Assembly (NCBI RefSeq): GCF_014649015.1
Contig: NZ_BMSF01000018.1
Span: 62,001-126,000, forward strand
DNA: 64,000 nucleotides
From: Streptomyces narbonensis
GTDB taxonomy: Bacteria > Actinomycetota > Actinomycetes > Streptomycetales > Streptomycetaceae
Direction of reading: 5' to 3'
The notes under the pieces are model-generated. The model saw only the letters and a program-made list of their open reading frames with translations, had not been told where the DNA came from and ran no database searches. Shown piece after piece: positions 8,800 through 16,874 of the stretch. A program made the translations under genes and the position numbers. How positions within the stretch are numbered: position 1 is the stretch's first letter; each line of letters opens with the position of its first letter.

Positions 8800-9570
8800 A
8801 TGCGTACGTCCAAGAGAAGCGCCGCCGTCGCCGTCACCGCAGTCTCCCTCGCGCTGCTCGTCACCGCCTGCGGTGGCGGGGAGAAGAGCGGCGACGGCGA
8901 CCAGGGCAAGGACGCCGGCAAGGGAGCTCCCAGCGCCTCCGCCACGAGCGCGCCCCCGGCCGAGGCGCTGTCCGCCGCCGCGCTGGAGAAGCTGATCGTC
9001 GCGCAGGCCGACCTGCCCGGCCACCAGGTGCAGAAGGCGAAGGCCGGGGAGATCCCCCTGGCCGCCGCGGTCTCCACCGACAAGCCGTCCTGCAAGCCGC
9101 TCGCCGACGTCATGTCGTACGTCGCCCCCGGAAAGCCGGGCGCCACCGCGACCCGCAAGGCCATCGAGGTGCCGAAGGCCGAGGGCGCGACGGGCTCGCC
9201 GGAGGACGCCCTGGGCGCGCTGGCGGCGCCCGTGACGGGGGTGACCCTCGGCTCGTACGACGGGCAGGGCGCCCAGGAGGCCTTCGCCTCGCTGAAGAAG
9301 GCCGGCGCCGACTGCGCGGGCGGCTTCACGCTGATCGGCGGCGGCGAGCGGACGAAGATCTCCGCGGTCGCGCCGGAGACGGTGACCGCGGGCGAGGAGG
9401 CGCTCGCCTGGACGATCACCACCGACCTGGACGGCAAGCCGTTCGTCACCAAGGCGGTCGTCTTCCGTCAGGGCGGCACCCTGGCCTCGTTCTCCACGCT
9501 CAGCTTCGGCGGCACGGTCAAGGCCCTGCCGAAGGCCATCGTCGACGCGCAGGCCGCCAAGCTCGGCTGA
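8800..9570 (+). CDS. Secreted lipoprotein of unknown function
   Basis: The 256-aa protein has a basic N-terminus, a hydrophobic stretch and the lipobox LLVTAC, so it should be exported and anchored at Cys24 or nearby. A Gly/Ala/Ser linker is followed by a compact domain of about 190 residues with two further cysteines (PSCKPL and ADCAGG) that could form a disulfide. The shape resembles the extracellular sensor domains found on actinobacterial lipoproteins and kinases, but no family was recognised with certainty. The ATG at 8800 gives a complete signal peptide. It lies alone between divergent coaA and glmS. Confidence 0.82.
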   Translation: MRTSKRSAAVAVTAVSLALLVTACGGGEKSGDGDQGKDAGKGAPSASATSAPPAEALSAAALEKLIVAQADLPGHQVQKAKAGEIPLAAAVSTDKPSCKPLADVMSYVAPGKPGATATRKAIEVPKAEGATGSPEDALGALAAPVTGVTLGSYDGQGAQEAFASLKKAGADCAGGFTLIGGGERTKISAVAPETVTAGEEALAWTITTDLDGKPFVTKAVVFRQGGTLASFSTLSFGGTVKALPKAIVDAQAAKLG

Positions 9571-9655
9571 TCGCGGGTTCGGCGGCTGCCGACGCGCAGC
9601 CGCCGAACCCGGCCGACTCCTCCCTTCCCGGCACCTTCACCCCTAGGCTTCCGAC

Positions 9656-11503
9656 ATGTGCGGAATCGTGGGATACGCCGGCGGGCAGTCGGCACTTGAT
9701 GTGGTGGTCGCGGGCCTGAAGCGGCTCGAATACCGGGGCTACGACTCGGCCGGTGTCGCGGTGCTCTCCGACGGGGGACTCGCCGCGGCCAAGAAGGCGG
9801 GCAAGCTCGTCAACCTGGAGAAGGAGCTCGTGAACCGGCCGCTGGCCGGCGGCTCCGTGGGCATCGGACACACCCGCTGGGCCACCCACGGCGGGCCGAC
9901 CGACGTCAACGCCCATCCCCATCTCGACAACGCCGGGCGCGTCGCCGTCGTCCACAACGGCATCATCGAGAACTTCGCCGCCCTCAGGGAGGAGCTGGCC
10001 GACCGCGGCCACGACCTCGCCTCCGAGACCGACACCGAGGTCGTCGCCCACCTCCTCGCCGAGGAGTTCTCCTCCGCCGGAGACCTGGCGGAGGCCATGC
10101 GGCTCGTCTGCCGCCGGCTCGACGGCGCCTTCACCCTGGTCGCCGTCCACGCCGACCAGCCCGACGTCGTCGTCGGCGCCCGCCGGAACTCCCCGCTCGT
10201 CGTCGGCGTCGGCGAGGGCGAGAACTTCCTCGCCTCCGACGTGTCCGCCTTCATCGCCCACACCCGCTCGGCGATCGAACTCGGCCAGGACCAGGTCGTC
10301 GAGCTCACCCGGGACGGCGTCACCGTCACCGACTTCGACGGGGCCCCCGCCGACGTCCGCGCCTACCACGTCGACTGGGACGCCTCCGCCGCCGAGAAGG
10401 GCGGCTACGACTACTTCATGCTCAAGGAGATCGCCGAGCAGCCCAAGGCCGTCGCCGACACCCTCCTCGGGCGGATCGACGGCTCCGGACGGCTCACCCT
10501 CGACGAGGTGCGCATCCCCGACGCCGTACTGCGCGAGGCCGACAAGGTCGTCATCATCGCCTGCGGCACCGCCTTCCACGCCGGGCTCATCGCCAAGTAC
10601 GCCATCGAGCACTGGACCCGCATCCCCTGCGAGGTCGAGCTCGCCAGCGAGTTCCGCTACCGGGACCCCATCCTCGGCCAGAAGACCCTGGTCATCGCCA
10701 TCTCGCAGTCCGGCGAGACCATGGACACGCTGATGGCCCTGCGGCACGCCCGGGAGCAGGGCGCCAAGGTGCTCGCCGTGTGCAACACGAACGGGTCGAC
10801 GATCCCCCGCGAGTCCGACGCCGTGCTGTACACCCACGCCGGGCCCGAGGTCGCCGTCGCGTCGACCAAGGCCTTCCTGACGCAGCTCGTCGCCTGCTAC
10901 CTCCTCGCGCTCTACCTCGGGCAGGTGCGCGGCACCAAGTGGGGCGACGAGATCCACGCCGTCGTGCGCGAGCTGGCGAGGATCGGCGACGAGGTCGAGC
11001 GGGTCCTGGAGACGATGGAGCCCGTCCGGGCCCTCGCCCGCTCCCTCGCCCACAAGGACACCGTCCTCTTCCTCGGCCGGCACGTCGGCTACCCGGTGGC
11101 CCTGGAGGGCGCGCTGAAGCTCAAGGAGCTCGCGTACATGCACGCCGAGGGCTTCGCCGCCGGAGAGCTCAAGCACGGGCCGATCGCCCTCATCGAGGAG
11201 GACCTGCCGGTCGTCGTCGTGGTGCCCTCGCCCAAGGCCCGGTCCGTCCTCCACGACAAGATCGTCTCCAACATCCAGGAGATCAGGGCGCGCGGTGCGC
11301 GGACCATCGTGATCGCCGAGGAGGGCGACGAGGCGGTCGTCCCGTACGCCGACCACCTCATCCGGATCCCGGCGACGCCTACGCTGCTCCAGCCGCTGGT
11401 CTCCACGGTGCCGCTCCAGGTCTTCGCCTGCGAGCTCGCCACCGCGCGGGGCAACGAGGTCGACCAGCCGCGCAACCTGGCCAAGTCGGTGACCGTGGAG
11501 TGA
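9656..11503 (+). CDS. glmS: Glutamine-fructose-6-phosphate aminotransferase (isomerizing)
   Basis: Makes glucosamine-6-phosphate from fructose-6-phosphate and glutamine, the entry into amino-sugar synthesis. The 615-aa protein starts MCGIVGYAG with catalytic Cys2 of the N-terminal glutaminase domain (1-~220, including HTRWATHG). Two SIS isomerase domains follow, with ACGTAFHAG, ISQSGETMDTL, and EGALKLKELAYMHAEG. The C-terminus is NLAKSVTVE, as expected. acpS begins seven bases after the stop, so the two form an operon. No glmS riboswitch was recognised in the 85-base upstream gap. Confidence 0.97.
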   Translation: MCGIVGYAGGQSALDVVVAGLKRLEYRGYDSAGVAVLSDGGLAAAKKAGKLVNLEKELVNRPLAGGSVGIGHTRWATHGGPTDVNAHPHLDNAGRVAVVHNGIIENFAALREELADRGHDLASETDTEVVAHLLAEEFSSAGDLAEAMRLVCRRLDGAFTLVAVHADQPDVVVGARRNSPLVVGVGEGENFLASDVSAFIAHTRSAIELGQDQVVELTRDGVTVTDFDGAPADVRAYHVDWDASAAEKGGYDYFMLKEIAEQPKAVADTLLGRIDGSGRLTLDEVRIPDAVLREADKVVIIACGTAFHAGLIAKYAIEHWTRIPCEVELASEFRYRDPILGQKTLVIAISQSGETMDTLMALRHAREQGAKVLAVCNTNGSTIPRESDAVLYTHAGPEVAVASTKAFLTQLVACYLLALYLGQVRGTKWGDEIHAVVRELARIGDEVERVLETMEPVRALARSLAHKDTVLFLGRHVGYPVALEGALKLKELAYMHAEGFAAGELKHGPIALIEEDLPVVVVVPSPKARSVLHDKIVSNIQEIRARGARTIVIAEEGDEAVVPYADHLIRIPATPTLLQPLVSTVPLQVFACELATARGNEVDQPRNLAKSVTVE

Positions 11504-11510
11504 GTGGGAA

Positions 11511-11879
11511 ATGATCATTGGGGTGGGGATCGACGTGGCGGAGATCGACCGCTTCGCCGCGTCGATCGAGCGCACACCGGGGCTGCTCAAGCGCCTCTTC
11601 GTCGAGAGCGAGCTGCTGCTCCCGAGCGGCGAGCGGCGCGGGGTCGCCTCGCTCGCGGTGCGGTTCGCCGCGAAGGAGGCCCTCGCGAAGGCGCTCGGCG
11701 CGCCGGGCGGCCTGCTCTGGACGGACGCCGAGGTGTACGTCGAGGGGACCGGGCAGCCGCGGCTGCGGGTGCGCGGGACGGTGGCGGCGCGCGCGGCGGA
11801 GCTGGGCGTGAAGCACTGGCACGTCTCGCTGAGCCATGACGCGGGAGTGGCCTCGGCGGTGGTGATCGCGGAGGGGTGA
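11511..11879 (+). CDS. acpS: Holo-[acyl-carrier-protein] synthase
   Basis: Transfers the 4-phosphopantetheine arm of CoA to acyl carrier proteins. At 122 aa it is the normal trimeric AcpS length. It shows the Mg-binding signature GVGIDVAEIDRF near the N-terminus and RFAAKEALAKALG around residue 55, plus the C-terminal WHVSLSHDAG. It lies seven bases after glmS, and the nnr gene 2.4 kb downstream is a frequent partner in actinobacteria. Confidence 0.96.
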   Translation: MIIGVGIDVAEIDRFAASIERTPGLLKRLFVESELLLPSGERRGVASLAVRFAAKEALAKALGAPGGLLWTDAEVYVEGTGQPRLRVRGTVAARAAELGVKHWHVSLSHDAGVASAVVIAEG

Positions 11880-11907
11880 GGTGCGCGCCGTGAGGCGCTC
11901 GTACGGA

Positions 11908-11945
11908 CCAGGGGCCCGGCCGCCGGAAGACGGTCGGGCCCCTGG
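11908..11945 (+). terminator. Hairpin terminator after acpS
   Basis: Arms of about 15 bases (11908-11922 and 11931-11945) around an 8-base loop, very GC-rich, without a U tract. It ends the glmS-acpS unit and may also serve the convergent gene ending at 11999. Confidence 0.75.
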
Positions 11946-11998
11946 CCGTGTGCGCACGGCTGCCAGGGCCGGCGGCGGGTTGCGTGTGCCGTGCGCGT

Positions 11999-13534
11999 CT
12001 AGGGGGTGTCCTGTCGGGCCGCTCGGCGGCGGTTCAGGACCAGGGCCGCGCCGCCGAGGGCGGTGAGTCCCGCGGCGGTGAGGGCGACGGGGAGGGTACG
12101 GCTGCCGGTGGCGGCGAGGCCGCCGGTGGGGGCGGGGCCACCGGAGGAGGCGGGCTGGTCGGGGGTACGGGGGTTGGCGCCGCCGGCAGTGGTGGTGCCG
12201 GTGGTGTCGGTGGCCCCCGTGGTGCCGGTGGTGCCAGTGGTGCCTTCGCTTCCGGTGGTCTCTCCCGTGACGGGCTCCGGGGAGGTCGAGTCCGTCGGCG
12301 TCGGTTCGGCGGGCGGGGCGGTCGGCGTCGGGGAGGTGGGGGACGTGGGTGTGGAGGTGGGGGAGGGCGTGGGGGGTTCGGGAGTGTCCGTCGGCTCCTG
12401 GGTGGGGGGATCGGTCGGTTCGGTCGTCGGTTCGGTCGTCGGTTCTGTCGCGGTCGCCGTGGGGGTGGGGTTCGTCGGGGTCGGGGTCGGAGTCGGGGTC
12501 GGGGTCGGTTCCGGGGGTGCCTTCCGTACCGTCTGTGTGACCGCTCCGCCCGCCACCGTGTAGAGCGTGTGCTCCTGCGGGTCCAGGGCGAGTGCGGCGG
12601 GCCGTTCGCCCGTCGTGATCGTCTCCGTCACCTCGCCCTTCGCCGGGTCGACGACCGCCACGGACGAGGCGCCGGTCCGTGCCGCGTAGAGGGTCGACGT
12701 CCCCGGGTCGTACGCGAGGGCCTTCGGGTTGCCGTCGACGGTGAGCGTGCCGGTGACCTTCTGTTCCCGCAGTTCGACGACGGAGACCGTGCCGGCGGCG
12801 AGGTTGGCCACGTACCCCGTGCGGCCCACCGGGTCGACCGTGACGCCCATGCTGCCGAGGGCGGTGGAGCCCAGGCTGACCGTGCCCGTGAGGCGGCCTG
12901 TCGTGCCGTCCACCGCGTTGAGGACGTTGCGGTAGACCACGGAGCCGTTCTCGACGGCGCCGCCGACGTAGGTCGCGTATCCCGTGTGGTGGGTGGTGTC
13001 GACGGCGAGGCCGGCCGGGTGGAAGGGGAGGACGGCGGGCTCGCCGACGGGTGCGCCGGTGGCCGTGTCGTACACCGTCACCGACTTGGCGGCCTGGTTG
13101 CCGACGTACAGCCGTCCCTGCCCCGGGTCGGCGGCGAGGTGGCTGACGCTGCCGTCGATCGTGATGCGGTGGTCGGTGAGGGTGCCGCTCGCGGTGTCGT
13201 AGGCGGCGATACGGGTGGAGAGGCCGAGGTAGAGCGTGCCGGAGGCGCCGAGGGCCATCACCGTGGCCGGTGCCGGGAGGGCGACGGGCTCGCCGACGGG
13301 GTCACCGGTGGTCGTGGAGTAGGTCGTGAGGCGGTGGGCCGTGCCGTCGCTGCTGCTCACGTAGAGGCGGTCGGCGGCCGGGTCGACCTCGGCGTCGAGG
13401 GCGCTGCCGGAGGGCGGGGTGAGGGTGCGGAGGGTCTCGTGGAGTGGCGGTGGCGGTGACGTCGGCGGCGTCGCCGCCGTGCTCGTGAGCGCGAGCACGG
13501 CGGCGGCCGTCAGGAGGGGTGCTCTCACTCTCAC
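11999..13534 (-). CDS. Sortase-anchored YVTN-type beta-propeller surface protein
   Basis: The 511-aa protein begins with a signal peptide (about residues 1-22), then repeats of about 45 residues such as DPAADRLYVSS, DPGQGRLYVGNQ and DPVGRTGYVANL, which form a seven-bladed YVTN/NHL-type propeller (about 35-345). A Pro/Thr/Glu-rich spacer of about 110 residues follows. It ends with LAATGS, a hydrophobic helix and the basic tail NRRRAARQDTP, a class E sortase signal (LAxTG). Its GTG start overlaps the stop of the upstream gene in a GTGA arrangement, indicating translational coupling. It should therefore be controlled by the iron box at 14155. The ligand is unknown. Confidence 0.85.
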   Translation of the reverse strand: MRVRAPLLTAAAVLALTSTAATPPTSPPPPLHETLRTLTPPSGSALDAEVDPAADRLYVSSSDGTAHRLTTYSTTTGDPVGEPVALPAPATVMALGASGTLYLGLSTRIAAYDTASGTLTDHRITIDGSVSHLAADPGQGRLYVGNQAAKSVTVYDTATGAPVGEPAVLPFHPAGLAVDTTHHTGYATYVGGAVENGSVVYRNVLNAVDGTTGRLTGTVSLGSTALGSMGVTVDPVGRTGYVANLAAGTVSVVELREQKVTGTLTVDGNPKALAYDPGTSTLYAARTGASSVAVVDPAKGEVTETITTGERPAALALDPQEHTLYTVAGGAVTQTVRKAPPEPTPTPTPTPTPTNPTPTATATEPTTEPTTEPTDPPTQEPTDTPEPPTPSPTSTPTSPTSPTPTAPPAEPTPTDSTSPEPVTGETTGSEGTTGTTGTTGATDTTGTTTAGGANPRTPDQPASSGGPAPTGGLAATGSRTLPVALTAAGLTALGGAALVLNRRRAARQDTP

Positions 13535-14124
13535 TGGAAGGTCACCGGGACGTACACGTCGTACTTCCGGTCGGAGCTGTCGAAGTGGTCCGCGCGGGTG
13601 ACGATCGCGCAGGTCACGCCCGACGTGCCGCAGGTGACGGTGTCGGAGAGCTTCGCCTTGACGTGGATCTGGACGGAGAAGGAGCCGAGGCCGCCGGACT
13701 CCGTGAACGGGGAGGAGTTGGACGGGGACATCCAGTACCAGTCGCTGTTCACCCAGTGGGAGGCGCCGGTCGTGCCGGTCTCGTCCTGGCCGCCGAGGCA
13801 GGGGGTGGGCTTGCTGTTCCAGGTGGCCGGGTCGGAGGTGTTCACCCCCGCGGGTATCGCGCAGAGGCTCACGTAGACGCCCTGGTCGGGGTTGTAGCCG
13901 GAGCCGGTGACGGTGACGTTGGCGCCCGTGGCGGGGGCGGTGTTCGGGGCGGTGAGGGAGAGGTCGTAGGTGCGGGTGCCGTCGGTGACCGTGCGGTTCG
14001 CGGTGGCGGCGGAGGCGGTGGAGGCGAGGCCGACGGTGAGGGCGGCGGCGGAGGCGAGGGTGAGGGCGGTGCGGGCGAGGGTGCGGGTGTTGTGGGTGGT
14101 GCGGTTGCGGGGGCTGGTGCGCAT
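13531..14124 (-). CDS. Iron-regulated secreted beta-rich protein
   Basis: The 197-aa protein has a long basic signal peptide ending STASA (about residue 39), then an Ig-like beta region with ATGANVTVTGSGYNPDQGVY and several Trp/Asn/Cys-containing segments. Four cysteines (LCAIP, TPCLGG, VTCGTS, VTCAIV) could give two disulfides. No transmembrane or sorting signal is present. A DmdR/IdeR iron box lies 31 bases upstream of the ATG and overlaps the promoter. The beta domain resembles modules found next to haem-binding HtaA domains in actinobacteria, but no HtaA domain itself is seen. An iron or haem acquisition role is inferred from regulation only. Confidence 0.85.
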   Translation of the reverse strand: MRTSPRNRTTHNTRTLARTALTLASAAALTVGLASTASAATANRTVTDGTRTYDLSLTAPNTAPATGANVTVTGSGYNPDQGVYVSLCAIPAGVNTSDPATWNSKPTPCLGGQDETGTTGASHWVNSDWYWMSPSNSSPFTESGGLGSFSVQIHVKAKLSDTVTCGTSGVTCAIVTRADHFDSSDRKYDVYVPVTFQ

Positions 14125-14154
14125 GGCGAAGCTGCCTTTCCAGGCGGTGGCTAG

Positions 14155-14173
14155 TTAGGTAAGGCAAACCTAA
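14155..14173 (-). promoter_or_regulatory. Iron box (DmdR1/IdeR operator)
   Basis: A 19-bp near-palindrome TTAGGTAAGGCAAACCTAA matches the actinobacterial iron-box consensus TTAGGTTAGGCTAACCTAA at 17 of 19 positions. It covers the predicted -10 of the secreted-protein operon, so iron-loaded DmdR would repress it. Confidence 0.92.
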
Positions 14174-14196
14174 GTTGATCGATGAGGGGGCGTCAA
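14167..14196 (-). promoter_or_regulatory. Promoter of the iron-regulated surface-protein pair
   Basis: On the minus strand TTGACG (14196-14191) is followed after 18 bases by TAGGTT (14172-14167), which lies inside the iron box. Spacing and sequence fit a HrdB-type promoter and give a simple repression mechanism. Confidence 0.65.
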
Positions 14197-14243
14197 CCCT
14201 CGCCCCCGGGCGGCGGCTTGAGGACTGCGGCAGACTGCTGACC

Positions 14244-15713
14244 ATGCGTACCGCTCATCGTGTGGAGACCGTCCGGGCCGCCGAGGCCGCACTCCAGGCC
14301 CGCCTCCCGGAAGGCGCCCTCATGCAGCGCGCCGCCGCCGGACTTGCCGCCGCCTGCGCGGGCTTGCTGCCGCGGGTGTACGGGGCGAGGGTCGTGCTGC
14401 TCGTCGGCAGCGGCGACAACGGCGGCGACGCTCTCCACGCAGGGGCCCGGCTCGCCCGGCGGGGCGCCGGCGTCACGGCCGTACTGCTCGGGGGCCGGGC
14501 CCATGAGGGCGGGCTCGCGGCCTTCCGGGCGGCGGGCGGGCGGACCCCCGACGACCCCTTCGAGGCGCTCGCCGCCGCCGACCTCGTCCTCGACGGCATC
14601 ACCGGTATCGGCGGGCGGGGCGGGCTCCGGCCCGACGCCGTCCCGATCGCCCGGGCCGCGCGCGGCTCGAACGCCGTCGTCGTCGCCGTCGACCTGCCGA
14701 GCGGCGTCGACGCCGACACGGGCGAGGTGACGGGGGAGGCGCTGCGCGCCGACGTGACGGTGACCTTCGGGACGTACAAGCCGGCGCTGCTCGTCGACCC
14801 TGCGCGGGAGTACGCGGGGGCGCTGCGGTTCGTCGGCATCGGGATCGACCCCCACCTCCCCGGGGTGCCGGAGCTGGAGGCACTCCAGCACGAGGACGTC
14901 GCGCGGCTGCTGCCCGTGCCGGGGGCCGAGAGCGACAAGTACCGGCGCGGGGTCCTCGGCGTCGTCGCCGGCTCCGCCCGCTACCCGGGCGCGGCGGTCC
15001 TCGCGGTGTCCGGGGCGCTGCGGGGCGGGGCGGGGGCCGTGCGGTACGTCGGGCCCGCCGGGGACGCGGTGCTCGCGCGGCACCCCGAGACCCTCGTGCA
15101 CTCCGGGCGGCCCGAGAAGGCCGGGCGCGTCCAGGCCTGGGTCGTCGGGCCCGGGCTCGGCGAGGGGCCCGGGCCCGTCGTCGCGGTCGCCGAGGTCCTC
15201 GCCTCCGACGTGCCGGTGCTCGTCGACGCCGACGGCCTGCGGGGACTCGACCCGGCGGTCGTACGGGCCCGCCGCCCCGCCTCGACCCTGCTCACGCCGC
15301 ACGCTGGGGAGGCGGCGGCGCTGCTGGGCGTCGCCCGGGAGGAGGTGGAGGCGGGGCGGCTCGCGGCGGTACGGGAGCTGGCGGGGCGCTTCGGGGCGAC
15401 GGTGCTGCTCAAGGGGTCGACGACGCTGGTGTGCGGGCCGGAGGGCGGGCCCGTACGGGTCAACCCGACCGGTACGCCGTGGCTCGCGACGGCCGGGAGC
15501 GGGGACGTCCTCTCGGGCCTGGCGGGCTCCCTCCTCGCGGCGGGGCTCCCGGCGGTCGACGCGGCCTCGGCCGCCGCGTACCTGCACGGCCTGGCGGCGC
15601 GACGGGCGGCGGCGGGGCGGGGAGCTGCGGTGGGGGCGGGGCCGGTGACGGCGGGAGAGGTGGCGGAGTCCCTGCGGGGGGCTTGGCGGGATGTGGTGGC
15701 GCCGACGTCGTAG
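14244..15713 (+). CDS. nnr: Bifunctional NAD(P)H-hydrate epimerase/dehydratase
   Basis: Repairs hydrated NADH/NADPH. The 489-aa protein has the YjeF-type epimerase domain (about 1-210) with the glycine-rich GSGDNGGDALHAG near residue 54 and DGITGIGGRGG. The ADP-dependent dehydratase domain (about 225-480) has GPGLGEG, LTPHAGE and the catalytic block TAGSGDVLSGLAGSLLAAG. Start at ATG 14244 gives the standard MRTAHRVETVRAAE. Upstream in-frame sequence would run into the iron-box promoter of the divergent operon. The nearby acpS and alr are its common neighbours in actinobacteria. Confidence 0.94.
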   Translation: MRTAHRVETVRAAEAALQARLPEGALMQRAAAGLAAACAGLLPRVYGARVVLLVGSGDNGGDALHAGARLARRGAGVTAVLLGGRAHEGGLAAFRAAGGRTPDDPFEALAAADLVLDGITGIGGRGGLRPDAVPIARAARGSNAVVVAVDLPSGVDADTGEVTGEALRADVTVTFGTYKPALLVDPAREYAGALRFVGIGIDPHLPGVPELEALQHEDVARLLPVPGAESDKYRRGVLGVVAGSARYPGAAVLAVSGALRGGAGAVRYVGPAGDAVLARHPETLVHSGRPEKAGRVQAWVVGPGLGEGPGPVVAVAEVLASDVPVLVDADGLRGLDPAVVRARRPASTLLTPHAGEAAALLGVAREEVEAGRLAAVRELAGRFGATVLLKGSTTLVCGPEGGPVRVNPTGTPWLATAGSGDVLSGLAGSLLAAGLPAVDAASAAAYLHGLAARRAAAGRGAAVGAGPVTAGEVAESLRGAWRDVVAPTS

Positions 15714-15788
15714 GTGGGCGGTTCCCTTTCCCCCACCCCGCCCCTTCCCGGAACCCTGCCGGGGGCTGGTGGGCAGCCAGGCCGCTCC

Positions 15789-15805
15789 CGGGGGCTCCGC
15801 CCCCG
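15789..15805. repeat. Small palindromic hairpin in the nnr-L,D-transpeptidase spacer
   Basis: CGGGGGC and GCCCCCG flank TCC in a perfect 7-bp stem. Hairpins of this form are dispersed in Streptomyces intergenic DNA and often act as terminators or repetitive elements. The rest of the 220-base spacer shows no gene. Confidence 0.5.
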
Positions 15806-15933
15806 AACCCCCCCGCCGCGCCCGCTTCGCGGCCCCCTGGCGTGGAGCTCGGCGGCAGCCAGTCGGGCGAACCCGTTGGACCAGGCGTGGGATCCGGCGC
15901 GCTGGGAGCGCTCGGCGCGGATTGGGTGGGTGG

Positions 15934-16854
15934 GTGATCAGTTGCCGAAGAAGCCGTACCGCCGCGCCGTTGCTGCTCGGTCTTGCCGCCGTCCTGGCCC
16001 TCGGGCCGACGGTGGCCCTCGCCGATTCGCCCGGGACCGTTCCGTCGGGGTCCGCAGCCGTCGAGCCCGCCCCGCCGCCGTCGCCGGCCGCCGGGCCCGA
16101 CGATCCCCTCGTGCCCGGGGTGGCCGGGGGCGGGCGGGCCGAGTATCCGATGGACACTCCCGATCAGGTGCTGCCTCCGCTGCAGTCCGAGGACGACGTG
16201 CCCGTGCCCGAGCCGGAGGAGGACGTCGACGAGTTGGTCGAGTATCTGCCCCGCAGTGTCGTCGGTGCCGCCTGTACCGCCACCGCCGGGACCCATCAGC
16301 GGCAGGTCGAGCGGCTGCTGAAGCTGAGGGTGGACGGCAGGCAGTCGACCGCCGACTGCCAGGCGATCAGGGCCTTCCAGGTGCGGGAGAAGATCAAGCC
16401 CGCCAACGGGTACGCCGGGCCCGTCACCTGGGCCCGGGCCGAGCTGCTCGCCGCGCGGAAAGCCCTCGACCCGGGGCGGCGCTGCCCCGTCAAGAAGTAC
16501 GCCGTCGCCTGCGTCGACCTCGACCGGCAGCTGATGTGGGTGCGGAAGGACAAGAAGATCACCTTCCCGGTGGTCAACATCAGGAGCGGGCGCCCCGGGT
16601 ACGCGACCCGGACCGGCTGGCACTCCGTCTACTGGCGCCACAAGGACCACTGGTCCTCCATCTACAACACCCCCATGCCCTTCTCCCAGTTCTTCAGCGG
16701 CGGCCAGGCCTTCCACGCCGTCTACGGGCAGATCGCCACGCCCACCGGCAGCCGGGGCTGCGTCAATCTCGGCTACGGCAACGCCCGGAAACTCTGGGAT
16801 GTCCTCCGACAGGGTGACCGGGTCTACATCTGGGGTAAGCGGCCCGGTGGCTGA
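15934..16854 (+). CDS. Secreted L,D-transpeptidase with peptidoglycan-binding domain
   Basis: The 306-aa protein has a signal peptide (about 1-28, ending ALA), a Pro/Ala/Asp-rich linker, and a PG_binding_1-like domain (about 105-170) with QRQVERLLKLRVDG and CQAIRAFQ. The YkuD domain follows (about 185-300) with HAVYGQ and the catalytic motif GSRGCVNLGYGNAR, whose Cys is the nucleophile. It should form 3-3 crosslinks in the wall or attach proteins. The GTG at 15934 gives a complete signal peptide; longer in-frame starts add low-complexity Arg-rich sequence. alr follows 20 bases after the stop, so the two cell-wall genes may be co-transcribed. Confidence 0.9.
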   Translation: MISCRRSRTAAPLLLGLAAVLALGPTVALADSPGTVPSGSAAVEPAPPPSPAAGPDDPLVPGVAGGGRAEYPMDTPDQVLPPLQSEDDVPVPEPEEDVDELVEYLPRSVVGAACTATAGTHQRQVERLLKLRVDGRQSTADCQAIRAFQVREKIKPANGYAGPVTWARAELLAARKALDPGRRCPVKKYAVACVDLDRQLMWVRKDKKITFPVVNIRSGRPGYATRTGWHSVYWRHKDHWSSIYNTPMPFSQFFSGGQAFHAVYGQIATPTGSRGCVNLGYGNARKLWDVLRQGDRVYIWGKRPGG

Positions 16855-16874
16855 CACCTGAGAGACTGGGCGCG

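Noticed and set aside
9518..11590. 690-aa open frame opposite glmS
   Set aside because: Shadow of glmS; the product has no recognisable domain.
13535..14245. Extension of the propeller frame upstream to 14245
   Set aside because: It would read through the 197-aa gene in another frame and over the iron box. The GTGA overlap at 13531-13534 gives a better start and a complete signal peptide.
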